A DNA stretch of 64,000 nt from Desarmillaria ectypa (taxonomy: Eukaryota > Basidiomycota > Agaricomycetes > Agaricales > Physalacriaceae), in NCBI GenBank assembly GCA_030407005.1, contig JAUDYN010000006.1, positions 744,001 to 808,000 of the forward strand, given 5' to 3'. The position numbers were made by a program, and so were the translations under genes. A model generated the notes under the pieces. The model had not been told where the DNA came from. It did no database searches and saw only the letters and a list, made by a program, of their open reading frames with translations. Below are positions 1 to 15,786 of the stretch, piece by piece. Each line of letters begins with the position of its first letter. The first letter of the stretch is position 1.

Positions 1-3000
1 GGAAATGACGACTTCATATGTAGGACCTACTTCTCCTCCAACAAGCTGCACCTCATCAGCAATCAGAAGTCCGATATTCTGGACGTTCTTCCGCTGACGC
101 CACCGACGAGAAAGTACATCCCACTGGCACAGCAAGCATAAATAAGATTAACATAGTAAGATGAAAGAAAGGTACCTGAGAGGGAGTGCAGACTATCACG
201 TCACCCTTTTCCAAAAGCCGGAGATCCGTACTTGTCTCGCCTGTAAGACTGACAATCTCCTTGCCACCTTGAAGTCCCGAGAACTTGTCCTGCCATTCCT
301 TCACGCGCTCATCGACCATCTCTTGGTATGGCTCAATACAGACAGCCCTTGGTTGTTCGCGCTTGCTCCATAGTCTGAGCAAAGCAAACTCGGCACAAAC
401 GGTCTTTCCACTGCCCGTGGGGGCACCAATGAAAACGTTCTCGTCCGATGTATACAGCGCCTGGAACACTTGTGTTTGTATCTTGTTGAATGTTTCTATT
501 GTGGATGCGTAGATCTTCTCAAACTCCTTGTTATGGAGGGCTGACAGCGGAAGAGGCTGAAGATCCAAAAGAGGCGTAGGCGTAGGGAATTTTTCGGGAA
601 GAATGAGATGCTTAAAAGATATCGGGAGCCTGGTTTCAGAATGAAGCCACCGGTCAGAGATGATGGAGATGTAATAGTTGGGAGGTACGGGCTCGAACAT
701 GGGAACCGTTAACGTGACATTGTGTTCATCTTCAGCGTACCGTTGGCGGAGAACGAAGGTATCATGGAAGAGAATGACTTCTCCATCAACATCCTCTACC
801 ATGATCAAGAAGGTTTCAGCACCACCATGGATCTTCTCATCCCAACGGAAGTCAGGGATGATCGAAAGATCGATACGCAGCAAGGAGCGGGTGATAGGCT
901 GAACCTGAGCTTGAAGCCTGGTGATAATATTAGAACTGCTGCTTATGATGAAGAAGCCATCGACATACTGAAGCTTAGGGAAGCTGTGGACGAGTCTATG
1001 TACCAGTTTTCCCGCATTTGGTATTCCGATGAGCTCACCAATCTCTGGAGGTGTCTAGGACACACCACTTAACACTCAGAAACGGAATAAGAGTAGTGAT
1101 AACTCACTAGATCAAAGTACCGATACCAGGGCTATTAATTCAAAGTTAGTTCAGGTGCTTTCGTCACTTCTGGTAAAAGACGCACAAATTGTTTACCCTC
1201 GGCCTTTCTTACCACTTCTGAAGGAACACCTTTGAATTGTCGGAGAGGTGTCATCGACCCCCACCTGATGCAAAGTAAACATTAACACCAAGGAGAGCAG
1301 CAGGAAACATGGCTTACATTCGTTTTTCTACCATCTTGCAGAGGTCAAGAGCTGCCTTCGCAGGCACAGCCCATCCTCGTTTCAGACATATTTCAAACAT
1401 CGCTCGAAGGATACTAATAATCGATTAGCACACCCGAAAGTCGAAAGGAAAATAAGCATACCGCCCGGCTGATTGCTGAACGAAAACCATGTCAGCGACA
1501 AGAACGAACCCTGGATAAAAAGTTAGTCTACGAAGAACGAAGGACGGTTTAACATACCATCGAGTTTCAGTTGAGAAATGTAGGCCTGAAGAAGAACATT
1601 GATTTTTGCGGCCGGCTCCTCCACTGTCTCTTTCACAGGGATGGGGACGCGCTCTAACAGCTTCGCAAGCTCCACCTTCTCTTCTTGACGGACCTAAACA
1701 GCGGAATTAACGCCACGAACTATTTGGACTGGTTGAACATACAGGTAACAGCTTGAACTCGTTAGATAGTGAGAATACACGGAACAGTTCCAGAGTCGAC
1801 ATCGTGGACCTCAGATGTTGGTTGTACACCATCATCGAATTATATGTCACATAATAATGCGACGCGATCCTTCCCAACTCAGTACTCTGGAATCGTCCCG
1901 AAGATCGCTCGTACTTCAACAGCTGACATTTCTCTAGTAACGCAGCCGCAGAGTGGACGATATCCGCACGCTTTTGAATTAAGCCAACATCGTCATCCTG
2001 ATAATCGACACCAACACCGTACAAACCTGGTGACCGAAGCATCCGCACGTAACTGAAAATGATCAGTTAACAAAAGATACGTTTGAGATAGATGATAACC
2101 TACAGGTAAGTGTATCCCAACCATTGAACAGCCTCATCACGATTTCGGATCGTACCCAAGACAATTTCCGCATTGAGGTTGTCCGCCAACTTGGATACAA
2201 ACTGAGATTCAATAGGCAGCTGTTGGTTGAGCAAGCTCAGGTAGTACTGGAGCTCGGAATGGTTCGTGATGATAATGCCTTCACCATATGTATCGTACTG
2301 CGGTCGACCTGCACGTCCGAGCATTTGAAGCACATCCTGCGAAGACAGCTCAACCCAACGACCCTTCTCCGGATTATAGATCTGCGTTCCCTTTATGATG
2401 ACAGTATGCGCTGGAAGATTGACACCCCAGGCTAGCGTCGCAGTACACACGAGAACCTGGACAGATCCATCCGCAAACAATTCTTCCACTAGGGAACGAT
2501 CTTCCCGTGACATACCGGCGTGATGGATGCCGAAACCAAAAGGAAGGAGATCGCGAAGGTTGGAATCCTTAACGTTGTTCGCTTCTTCTGTCAGAATTTC
2601 TCGTGTAGCACCGTCAGCTTTGACGAACTGGGTGATCGTCTCCTTTTCCACCGCCATGTCCCTCAGAAATTTCGCCGTTTTTGCGGTCTCTTTTCGCGAG
2701 TGCACGAAAACCAGAGTTTGATTCTTTCCAGCCTGGTCAAGGACTTTCTCGTAGCAGACTTCGTTCGTCACTTGGTACCGCTTGATTGCCTTCTTTTCTG
2801 TAACTCCGATGAACTGTTGCTGCAGCCCGCAAGGTCGGTACGAAGCGTCGAAGTAGAAGAGTCCTTTCGATTCGTCTACGCGAAGGAAAGTGGCGACATC
2901 CTGATAATTGGGGAGAGTGGCAGACAGCCCAACAAGACGTACATACTCGTTAGTTTGCTCCATACGACGGATTGTCCGAGCAACGATGCTCTCCAGAACT

Positions 3001-4980
3001 GGACCACGTTCATCATGGAGCAAGTGGATTTCATCGATGATGATGAGGCGAACGAGATTCGTATAACTGGTGTCGGTGCTTTTACGCGTCACAACGTCCC
3101 ACTTTTCCGGGGTGGTTACGATGATCTGTGTTTCAGCAATTTGTTGCTTCGTCATTTGAGAGTCACCCGTCAGTTCGCCGACTTTGATACCAAATACTTT
3201 GAGCCTAGCGGTGAAGTTTCCAACCATCTCTTGGACTAATGCTTTCATAGGCGCAACATAAATGATTTTGAACGCATCAAGATCGAAAGTGCCGGTAGCT
3301 TCATCACGATACTTGGACAGCTCGTTCAGAATTGTAAGCATGGCAACATTGGTCTGAGTATCAAGGAATAGTTAGCGACGGAATCAAGATGTAACCTAAC
3401 AAACATACCTTTCCAGCGCCAGTAGGTGCGCAAAGAAGAATGGGTTCATCAGTGCCGAACGCAACGGGGTAAAGCTTGCTTTGAACGCGGTTAAGCTTGG
3501 GAACGGTGAAGGCTTCTCGAGCCCAGGGTGGCAAATCTGATATAGGAACCAATTCACCTTCAACAACAGGTTTCTGTTTCGGAGCCGGGACGTGAATCTC
3601 TTCATAACCTTTCTTGGCTCGTTTGAATGAGCCGTCCGGAAGTTTACACTTCTTGTTGGACATGAGGTGCCCGCCCTGGCTAAAGGCCATGCTCTCCAGG
3701 TCCACAGTTCGCTTTGGCTGGACCGTCGAGCCAGGGGCCAGTGTACCCGTCTTGGGCACCTCGGGCTTGGCTTCATCGACGTCCATTGCGTCTGACGGAC
3801 GTGCCTTCGTCTGACGATCTCCCGCTAGTTCGCGAAGAATCCAGCCCACACCCTTTTCGCGCATAGCAACTTCAACGTTGACACGCTCATCAGCATCACT
3901 CCGCATGAGCTTAGTGCACCAGACAATGACATCGCGGTTTTTAAGAAATTTTGTCGTGATATGAAAACTCTGATAGTCGAAGAGCTCCATGAGCTGGTTT
4001 TCGCAGTCACGAAGGTTGGACTCTGAGCCAAGAATGGAGAGTACAGAGGAGGCCTTGTCGGCAGCAGTGACCGGGTCCGAGTACACCTCAGCAATCTGTC
4101 TCTGTACCCAGAATCCGTCAATGGAGTGTGGAGAGACGATGTCTTTGTCGGCCTTGGATTTTGTAGATTTTGAAGATTCACCACCAATAACCAGCGCCTC
4201 TTCCCCAACTTCATCGTCATCCTCAGGTGTAGCCTCACCGTCCCCGCCTTCTTCGTCGTCGTCCGACTCATCTCTGATTTCAAACCCTTCTTCATCCTCT
4301 TCCTCTTGTTCCTCTTCATCGAAAACCACAGCAACACCGACTTCGTCATCAATCTCTGCATCCTTTCGCTCCATATCGGGATCCAACATCGCCTCATCCT
4401 CAGCGCCATAGTCGGTGATCTTCTTCGACAGACTGACGAGTTGAGAGAACTGTTCGCCGGTTATAGATCCGATAACCTCTTCTATCTCCTTCTTCTTGTC
4501 GAAGTCCTTCATACCCTCGTTCTTCAACGTCTCCAGCACCGTGTCGGCAGCACTTCGAACAATATCTTGAGCCTGGCCACCAAGAGTGGTGTGAACAGAA
4601 GACAATATGAGTTCGTAGACCTCACGCGTTTCAGCAGTCCGTGGCCTGTACGTCAGACCCTCCACATCCTGCGTCGCTTCGATGATGTCCGCGTATCCAA
4701 ACCCAACAGTATCGGCCTTGCGTTTAGCTACAGCCTTTTCCGAAGGCTCTTGGCGGTCTGCTGCCTTCTTTTTCTTCTTGTCCACGTCCTTGGGCGTTTC
4801 TCGGATGACACGAGAACCCATTTCTCGTGGATCTATGCGACCAGCCAATGAAGTAGGCGCACCATCCGGTTCTCGGTCTCTGCGAGGGAGTGCAGACCGG
4901 TCTGCGGTAAGAACCAGAGATGATATTGCGCCATAGTTGTACTGAGAAAGGTCTTGCTTTTTTCCTTGAGCGCCAGACAT
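1..4980 (-). CDS. BRR2: Pre-mRNA-splicing helicase BRR2 (5' part; gene runs off the left edge)
   Basis: Ski2-like RNA helicase of the U5 snRNP that unwinds U4/U6 during spliceosome activation. The ATG at 4980 gives [17 protein letters not shown], typical of the family. An acidic, charged N-terminal region of about 500 residues follows. Cassette 1 then has Walker A APTGAGK near residue 520 (split by an intron at 3354-3408), DEIH, and [11 protein letters not shown] Sec63-type region follows ([20 protein letters not shown] across the intron at 2054-2103, then [12 protein letters not shown]). The second cassette begins with [18 protein letters not shown] (about 400-430) and LTGETSTDL. The last bases encode WDVLSRRW and DEVQLVGGE, so the rest of cassette 2 and the second Sec63 unit lie outside the window. 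About 60% of the usual 2,100-residue protein is present. Identification is very secure; small introns between 900 and 1700 were only partly resolved. Confidence 0.95.
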
Positions 4981-5521
4981 GTTGGCCGTTGTCAGCGGCG
5001 ACGACAAGAGTAAGTACGAGTCTGAGTCGCGGACTAAGAAATTTCTTGCTGATGTAATGAATCCTTTATTTGGAATTTTCGCTCCCTTTCTGATATTACA
5101 ACCATGAAATAGCATAAAAATCCAGCATCGTGCTTTTGAGTGTCAAGTTCGAACTGTAGAAAAAAAAATTAATTATTTGTGGTGTGATAAACATGAAGAT
5201 GAGGACCAGACATCAGAAATTGGGCTGTTGAAGGACTTAAATTCCAAAGACTGCCAGGGCAACGCCGCTGTCGAAAATTAAAAGAGTCTAAAGAAAAGGT
5301 AACTAAGGGTTTCTGCACTTGCTTGCCTAGTGATAGTTTAAATGATACTTTTGGCATCCATCATATATTTGCGTCAGCGGTCAGTCGTCTTTTCGAACTC
5401 GGGCGAGGCCGACCCGTTCATTTAACGGATCAGATCGTGTTATTCATGAAAGATATCATTAATTACGCTTCCCACAGTTCTTTCCTAGGTAACGTATCTG
5501 AAATTCGGCGCCTTGAGGGAG
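4981..5521. other. Intergenic: BRR2 promoter side and MFS 3' flank
   Basis: No gene seen. The two neighbours are tandem on the minus strand, so this stretch should hold the BRR2 promoter and the transporter's 3' end. It is AT-rich with an A-run near 5160. Confidence 0.5.
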
Positions 5522-7761
5522 CTAAATCAACAAAATATGAACCCTCAAGATGAAATAACAAACCCTGTCAGCCAACTCGCTAGTGTCGACCCGCGTATTA
5601 TAGTCCGGAACGCCATAAATAGCGTTTCGCCGTTTATTTTCAAAGCGGTAAGAGAACTGAAATGCTCCTGTTAACAAGTACAACACGATTGAATCCAGAG
5701 GAACCTACATGCAGTATGACCGCACAAATAACAGCTAAGAATTCAAGCGCACACGAAACTGACTGTGATGAGTATTTCAAAACGCTGCTGGGAAGGGAAG
5801 CGGCTTACTAGCAAATCCCTTGCTATACCAAACAGACAATGATAGATGAGAAAAGACATCAAAGGAGAAGTGAAGGTGAGCGCACATATACTTGGGACCC
5901 TCGGTCTTGGGGAAGATATGGGACCCCAGCACGCTGCCGCACTGCCCGATAGCCATAAACATTGGGATGCCTGTTGCCCTCTTCGTTTCAGAACCAAGGT
6001 TGTGCGCGACTGCGTTAATCACTATTTCAGCATTAGTGAAGCGACATACAAATAAAACTTACACCAGGCGATAATGATGCCAATAGTGGTATATGTTCCG
6101 CTTGTAATACAGAAAATGGCGAAGTACCTAACATGATTGTTTGAGGAAACAGTCAGAAGTAAACTGAAAATCAGCGTTAGCCGGTGAAAGATCTCAGAAT
6201 GATGTGAAGAAGGTACAGGTATCCAATGGAGGCGATGAAAGATGCAACGGCCATAAACCAACCCCTCGTTTGGAGGCGGTCAGATGCATATGAGAAGAGT
6301 GTCAGTACGACGGCAGCAACAGCATAGGGAGGTACTGTCAGGAGTTGCGCAACGGCGTCGGCTACAACGACAATAAGTAACAGCCTTCTGATCACTTGGA
6401 ACAAAAGTATACTGACTATTTCCGAAAGTTTGGATAATAGTCGGCAAAAAGGCTGAAATCGACGCCAGAGCGCAATTGAGACCGAAATAGATGATACCAG
6501 CAGTATAGATCTTCCTCTTATACTCAGCGATATTATTCTATAGGAAGCGTGGCGCCTTACCCTCCAGTCACGGAAAGCCATCCATATATGCGCTGTAGAA
6601 TAAGTGATTAAAAACTGCACGTGGCCCGACGTAAGATCAAACCTTTATTCACGACATTCCCGACATCTCCGCTTGTATTTCTGTTCATCCTGGTGACAGC
6701 GATCTCTCTTTCTCTATCATTGAACAGATGCGTTTTTTCAGGCCGATTCGGAAGCAGAAAGAAACTGATGATTCCGAGGACAATAGTAGGGGTACCCTGT
6801 GATTTGTACATCACTCCAATTAACAGAGATCAATGAGAAGTAGTGAGCGGCACACCTCAACTATAAGCAACAGTCTCCAATGCGCGATCGCAACGTTCGA
6901 GGTTGATATTCCGAAGGCTATGAGTCCTCCAAAAGCGCCGGCAACAGCAGCGAAACCGAACCAGTAGGCCATCTATGTGTCATTGAGCCTGGGACTGCTT
7001 GCTTTATAACATTCTGACCGACCCGTAAACCCATTTCCTCCTTGGTGTAGAAGAGCGCTTTATTACAGTCAACCCGCAACATCGCGTGGCGCAACAACTA
7101 TGAACTCACAAAAATACAATGGTATTCCAGGCCCGAAGCCTGCTTCGAAGATGCCCAAAAATACCCTCGCAGTAAGCAGGCCGCCGAAGTTAAAGGCTGT
7201 CGACTAAACGAATATGAGCATCCGACATGATACCGGCATTAATTACATTCACCATAAGGGTAGACGACAAGCCCCATCCAACAGCAGCTCCTGCGAGCCA
7301 GTAATGTGGTGGAACAAGCTTGGAGGCAATTGTAGCGGGGATTTGGCATATAATCTGATCCGGATATCTATCAAACCTTGACGAAGAAGCAATCAGCACG
7401 AATACTCACGTAAGAAAAGTAGAAAGCTGAGGTTATCCAGTCAAAGAGCACGCCAGTGGGATCCCCGTTGAGGATATCCTCCGGAAGGCCTTGTAGACGC
7501 GCATTTCCAAGATTTGAACGGTCGAGATCTAGATGACTTTATGTCAAAAAAGACCTCCTTGACTCGGGGGAAAGACATACACGCAAACAGATAGAGAAAA
7601 CAGGCCAGCGGAAGGATACGTTTATCAAGTCTACGTATGAGCCTCCGTTCTTCGGTCCGTAGAGCAATCTTCATCTCATCCTCGGCAGCAGGAATGCTCT
7701 CGATTCGCTCCTCGGCCAATTCGGAATCCTCATCTTTGGCGCGAGCACTAGAAAGAGACAT
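5522..7761 (-). CDS. MFS transporter, allantoate/nicotinate permease-like (anion:cation symporter family)
   Basis: Membrane transporter probably importing a small organic anion or vitamin-like solute at the plasma membrane; the substrate cannot be read from sequence. The chosen start MSLSSARAKDED is followed by a charged cytosolic tail and RRLDKRILPLACFLYLFAYLDRSNLGNAR, the family's loop 2 signature (split by an intron). Later exons give FYTKEEMGLRMAYWFGFAAVAGAFGGLIAFGI, then AHNLGSETKRATGIPMFMAIGQCGSVLGSHIFP. The tail FENKRRNAIYGVPD...VDTSELAD is the classical C-terminus of this family, ending at 5522. The gene has at least eight small introns. An in-frame ATG further upstream (7833) is possible but the signature spacing favours 7761. 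About 490-500 residues, normal for the family. Confidence 0.9.
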
Positions 7762-10700
7762 CAGGTGGAGAGAAAGGTGAAATAAAGATAAAAGAGTGAG
7801 CCTGAAGCAAGAAGGGCGACCGTACTGGTACATTCGGGTGGAGGTCCTTTATAGGGACGATCTGGGAGATCTAGTCCTTACGTTCCCCGGGCTCCAATCG
7901 AAGCCCCCATACCTCATGACCATCCATGTAGGGTAGGTCCCTGCTAGCCTGGTACGGGAACTCGTTACTGTATGTAAAGCCTGGCACTCAGGGCGGGGGT
8001 TCGCTCGTGGGTGTAATTACAAGCTCCGACGCGTGACTGATGCATAACCGGCGCTTTGACGGTCATGTGATATACGCGTCGCAGAGCTCAACAATCCGTT
8101 ATTGCATGTAATCAGGATGGGAAAGAAGTATTATAGAGCCTAAGTCACCTAATACATAGCACTGACTTACAAGTGACCCAGTAATTTATTTAACCACAAC
8201 GCTGTCCCATTTTATGTACAGAGAATCCGTTTTTCGTGGCGTTCGGACTGAGGCTCGGCATACGATCGGAGTTTAAAAACCCGCACGAGGATACTTCCTC
8301 CTAGGGTGCCAAGCTAGATCCCCACTAGCCTGGTAAACCGGCTTTACGAGATACCCACTCTAAATTTCGAAGCACCTGCCGACCTGGCACGGTTTCGGTG
8401 AATGCGACGAATGAATCAGCCATGTGACTAATCAAAGAGCTCCCTGCGATGCACTTTAGCCTTTTGTACTAGCCGGGATAAGGGTCAGTGAATAACTTAC
8501 TTGGTCAGCATTCCGAATTCATGATCTGGAAGGTTGCTCGTTGCGAAGAACTTATAAAGTCACTAATGTTCTGACACGTAACTCTAGGAACTCACGGGTC
8601 ACCAAGAAGTCGACGTTGATCAGACCAGTAATGAGCTTGAGAACAACGAGGATGTGGATGTGTGCTTCTCAGATCAAGACCATGATTTCTAAAAATAATG
8701 TCTCTCCTCCATCACGCGTGTATGCTTCAGCATTAGCGTTCAACATATGTGCGTCAGAGGTGCAGGTTAATCGAGTTTCGCGGCAAATATCAGTTGTCGG
8801 CCGAGTCTTGTGAGAGACTTTGAGCACAGATGGAGAAATATGTCTATGAAAGGCCGGCAGACGAATGACAGCCAGCTATGTGCCAGGCACAATGACAGGG
8901 TAACGTTTGGACTATAGAATTTAATGGGTCATGCAACACAGCAGGATAGTAACCATCGGATTTTCGGATTGGCACTATGAAAGAGTCAAGAGCTCGTCTT
9001 CGACACAAAACTCGGAAAGTCGCTGTCCATTATCATTTCTTTTCTGCGGAATAATTTCAGAGACGTATCGTGACCTGAAGTAGATGCCTGCACACTAGGG
9101 CACAAAAAGTTAGGACAATCCAGAGGTAGACCGCTTTCACCGCGACGAATATAAAAGGTCCACTCGGGCTGATAAGATTAGTAGGACATTGACGAATCCA
9201 TACAACTGTATCGTTCAATGAACAGCCGGCACTTTGCTCGGTGAAGTTGTCACGGACGTTTTCTGTGTCTTCAAGAAGAAGCAAACGGACAACACATGCT
9301 CGGTCGGCTTACTTGGGTCTTCATTCCCTATCGACGAGTTCATTCATCACTCCAGCGCTTGTAAGAACCACTTCTGCCCGGAAAATCGATATCAGCGATG
9401 GACCGGTACAAAATACAAACCTTACTATGTCTGTGAAAACTACTGCCCACTGGAATTAATTCGGGACTTGCCCATTGGCAATGGTGCTTTTGCAACATAA
9501 AATCAGTAGTAAGGCGTGTTCGGGTGCCAAATGCTGACGAAGTCTGAGTCTCCGAATTGACATTACCATATACTGCGCCAATTGTATTTGCTTTTGAGTC
9601 GAGCCTCGTGAAGCTGCAAAGATTGTAAAGTTCATAGAACAACGAAGGAGCTCAGCTTCGGTTCATCAAGACCAACACACGAATATGCTTGTCAAATTTA
9701 AGTGGTAGCCAGACCATGCCATCTGTCAAATTACGACGGCTTGGTGCTGATATCGCCCTGCTTGACAAAGAATTACGGCATGATGAAAGGAGGGGTTATG
9801 CACCGAAACGCTGGCTTCATCGGTGGCGGAGACAGTTCTCGGGCAATGCCAGACGGACACAGAAAGACATAACTTGAGGGTTCCTGGGCGCGGTCGGCGG
9901 AATGACGGGCCGGTGTTCCCGGGGCATAACCAAACTTTTGACGAGGAGGATGGGCCCGGTTCAAGTCTCAAAGCTGCACCCATTGATTGGACACCCACAC
10001 CAGACATACGTGCGGCGGCGTTTGTCACTCATGTGAAGGGATCCCACATTTGGAAAGGCTGAAGTCTTCACCGCCTTATCAGCAAGGTGTCGCCATGATT
10101 CTGGGAAACGCATGAGGACCCGCAATCCTTGCTTGCCCTCCCCTCCAATAGTTCTGTAGTTCTGTAGTTTCCGCTTCTGGCAAGGGGATAATTGCGAACA
10201 CCATATTTCCATACAATCGCCTATGCTTTGTGAGGGATGCGAACATAGCTTGTTTCCATAGGGTTGTTCAAGAATTTCGGGGAAGATAATTGCAAGATAT
10301 TGGTGGTCCTCAAGATTCTACATTCCGAGAGTCCTGTAAAGGAATTTACACAGTCCAAAAATCCAGTGTGACATCGCAGGAACTTGACATACTGTACCGA
10401 AGCCCCCCACAACTTCGCACTTCCGCACCCGTTTAGGTGGACTCTTATTGGCTTTTCTAGGCGTAAATAAGTGGATGCAAGCAATCTATATGAAGGATAG
10501 AACTTACTCGATACAAGCCGAGGATGGTATAAATGGTATGTCCGTGCTGACCAAGACGAGAACACCGGTGGCTAGCGTATGGTAAGACGGATTGGCAGTC
10601 GCAAACGACATCAAGTAGCAGACTTGCTTTATTTATACTGCAACGATATGCTCATATGCACAGCAGAGGCCTTCGAAATTTGGAAGATAACTTAACTGAC

Positions 10701-12118
10701 CGACCAAGTTTGTGTCACAATACCCTCCAGACAAGTCAAGGCAGCTTCGAGTTCGACGCGTGAATTATATCAGCACCGCAACGTCGCCCGGGTACGGTAT
10801 TAGAAAAACAAAGACCGAACATGGCCTAGCGGATACAATTTTGCCAGGGTTCCCGTTAAGCATTTTTCCAGATGAGTGTGTCAGATACTAGCCTCGACTG
10901 TCAAGGCAATTGATCAGAGGACGTATACTTGATGGACTGATACGTTCTAGTGCAGCCCTGAGAAACAAGCTTGACCGCGAAGGTAACATTTAGTCATGTT
11001 TCTCATGCCTGTTGTGACGGACAGACTGAGGCGGTGATGTTGAACTTTAGATGAGGCTGACTGCACCCAGGGACGCATATGCCGAAGGCGCCTTTGCATG
11101 CGGAGCGATTGGCCCTGAGCCCTGTATTTAGAAGGTCCTTATCAGCATTAGGGATGGACGAGAGGATAAATGAACCACCGCAGCGAGTATTGATAGCAAA
11201 GAATCGGACAGAAAGCTCGACTCTTCGCATCCCTCAATTTGTATGATAGATAGAACAGACATCTTCAGAGAGTAGGCGCACAGCCTCCTCCCATTGGTCC
11301 GCCAAATACCGTTTTTTGTCCGTTCGCACCGGACCCCCACACCGAACCCCCACACTCGCCCACATTGATCTACGGGTCCATGCAGCTTATTACACGGGTT
11401 CGTACCACTGCGGAGACATCAGTGGGGTAGACATCAAGAAAACATCTCGAAACAGCCATGCTAGAAAGAAAAAGATCGAACGTAACTCTCATCGCTCTAT
11501 CACCTAGCTTCGAAACTAGAGATCAAAGTATGCTTCTTGAATTTAAATATACACTGAACGAACCTCTGATGCGGATGCGTTCAAGTACCGCTGTAATCGG
11601 TGGATTATCTCTCCCGCTTTATGAAAGGGTCATCGAGACCGACGTGTAATATTCCTCCAGTGGGAGAGGCTGAGAACAGATGAAACTTGGAACGTCCGCT
11701 TAGAAACAAGCGCGCTTCACAGCATTCGGCTGAAAGTCCAGGAAAGCGTCATAGGAAAATCAATGACGACAAGTAGAATTTGAACATAACGTCCATACAG
11801 CACAGCTCATCAATTAGCGGCGGTACGAGGGGAAGTTTGACGCGCTGGGTGGCAGTACTACTAGTAAAGCTGTGCAAAGCACGCTTGCCAATAATGGTAT
11901 TATTTGTCCTTGCTTGCCGGTTCTGGCGTTACCAGCGTTGTCTATAAAGGGGCCCTTTAAAGAGCGCGTTTCACCATTCTCCTTTCTCGACTTCCATCTC
12001 GCAAAGACCCGCCAGCGCTCAACGACCAACTTTTTTTCAGTAAGTTAATATATACGGGAGCTCCAGCATGGTGCTGACGATCTGGCCCATCACCAGTTTC
12101 AATATCCTTTAATTGACG
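7762..12118. other. Gene-poor stretch of 4.3 kb
   Basis: No gene can be supported. Open frames are all short (at most about 115 codons), overlap on both strands, and match no family I recognise; none can be joined by plausible introns into a continuing domain. An 11-base motif, ctagcctggta, occurs at 7944-7954 and 8325-8335 with weak similarity around it. The last 200 bases are the GFA1 promoter and 5' leader. Confidence 0.6.
11943..11949 (+). promoter_or_regulatory. Likely TATA box of GFA1
   Basis: TATAAAG lies 170 bases before the GFA1 start codon, in the right direction and followed by a pyrimidine-rich segment. Position fits a basidiomycete core promoter with a leader of about 130-140 bases. 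Confidence 0.45.
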
Positions 12119-14653
<2,535 letters not shown>

Positions 14654-14983
14654 GGAGAGACGGGAGATGGACTTCACACTCATTTTGCACGCGGACTGGA
14701 AAATTTACTGTACTTTATGTCGCGGACTCTGACATATGATTAGTTTTGTAGGGGGTATTAGAACGGATTGGACATTCAAGAAAATTGCCATCATTCATTG
14801 CATATACATACTCCTTTTGCCTAGCAGGACTTGTCAATTTGTATGTCGTGTTGCTCGTTCGGAGCCGGATTATATGGTCGATTTGCGCCACGGAGTTATA
14901 AAGGACCGAACCTTGAGCTTTTTCTGACTTCGAAAATCCCTTCTTCCTTTCCATTCAACTTCTTCCCTTACTTATCCTGTACA
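14654..14983. other. Intergenic, GFA1 3' flank and promoter of the next gene
   Basis: No coding signal. Contains a TATA-like element at 14897-14903. Confidence 0.5.
14897..14903 (+). promoter_or_regulatory. Likely TATA box for the 14984 gene
   Basis: TATAAAG sits 87 bases upstream of the ATG at 14984, followed by a CT-rich stretch (ttcttcctttcc) typical of fungal transcription start regions. Confidence 0.5.
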
Positions 14984-15511
14984 ATGTCCCAGAACTCTCA
15001 ACTGCCGCTGCGTCCGCCATCGCTTTCCATCGCGCGCGCTACTGAGCAAATGATATCTCTTCTCCAATCTGAAAAAGCTGAGGCTATCGCGGAAGTAAAT
15101 AATCAATTGTCCGACTTGCAGCGGCAGTACACTGAGCTAGAACAGCGGTCATTACGGTACTGCCAAGGCGCAGGGAACAGTCTCACCGATGCCCTCCATA
15201 GGGAATCCAATCTCCACGCTCTACTTGCCGAAATGTCTGGGGAATTGGAGGTTGTAAAAGGGATCATCACTGCACTGGGCATGTGTTATGAGATGAACGA
15301 GCAGACCGGACAGACGGTTTTGACTTGCTATGATTCTTGGCGACCCCACCTACCAGAAAATTTGGTCAATGAAGTGACACTCAACTGGATCCCGATCCCT
15401 ATCCACGATCAGCCCAGTGGTACATACGAATCACCACCAGATTCGCAATCGATGTCAGCAGAGATGCGCCATGCAGATATTGCGTGTATGCCGGCGACAT
15501 CGTCGCAATGA
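14984..15511 (+). CDS. Small coiled-coil protein of unknown function
   Basis: Intronless frame of 175 residues starting MSQNSQLPLRPPSLS. I do not recognise a family. Residues about 25-100 are rich in heptad-compatible Leu, Glu, Gln and Lys (AEVNNQLSDLQRQYTELEQR, LHALLAEMSGELEVVKGI) and probably form a coiled coil. The C-terminal third is polar and Pro/Ser-rich. The start is supported by a TATA-like box 87 bases upstream and by a pyrimidine-rich leader ending acaATG. It lies between GFA1 and the reductase on the opposite strand, with no sign that it works with either. It could be lineage-specific. Confidence 0.6.
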   Translation: MSQNSQLPLRPPSLSIARATEQMISLLQSEKAEAIAEVNNQLSDLQRQYTELEQRSLRYCQGAGNSLTDALHRESNLHALLAEMSGELEVVKGIITALGMCYEMNEQTGQTVLTCYDSWRPHLPENLVNEVTLNWIPIPIHDQPSGTYESPPDSQSMSAEMRHADIACMPATSSQ

Positions 15512-15786
15512 TGAGAGGACTAGTTCAGGTTAGTACCTTCAAGTAATTTCGTGTGGCGCCTTGGGCTAATGATAGCTTCGCCGCTAGGGGGGCTATGGCC
15601 GGGTTATATTAGATGTCCATAATATGTAGTCAAGTCTTTTCGTTCATCCTGGACTCTCATTTGTGCAAGCATGTATGTAAAAAATCTGTAAGTAATCTCT
15701 TGTCATCTACACATCTGAATTGTACAAGACCTTGGGAAATAGTAGCCAAAGTTTCGTATTGTGACTTGAAATACTGTACAAATTGA

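Noticed and set aside
7944..8335. Direct repeat ctagcctggta with weak flanking similarity
   Set aside because: Eleven exact bases in a 4 kb region is weak evidence for a repeat family; kept only as a note.
9234..10062. Overlapping frames on both strands (88-100 codons) in the gene-poor stretch
   Set aside because: No domain, no plausible introns to extend them, and both strands open equally.
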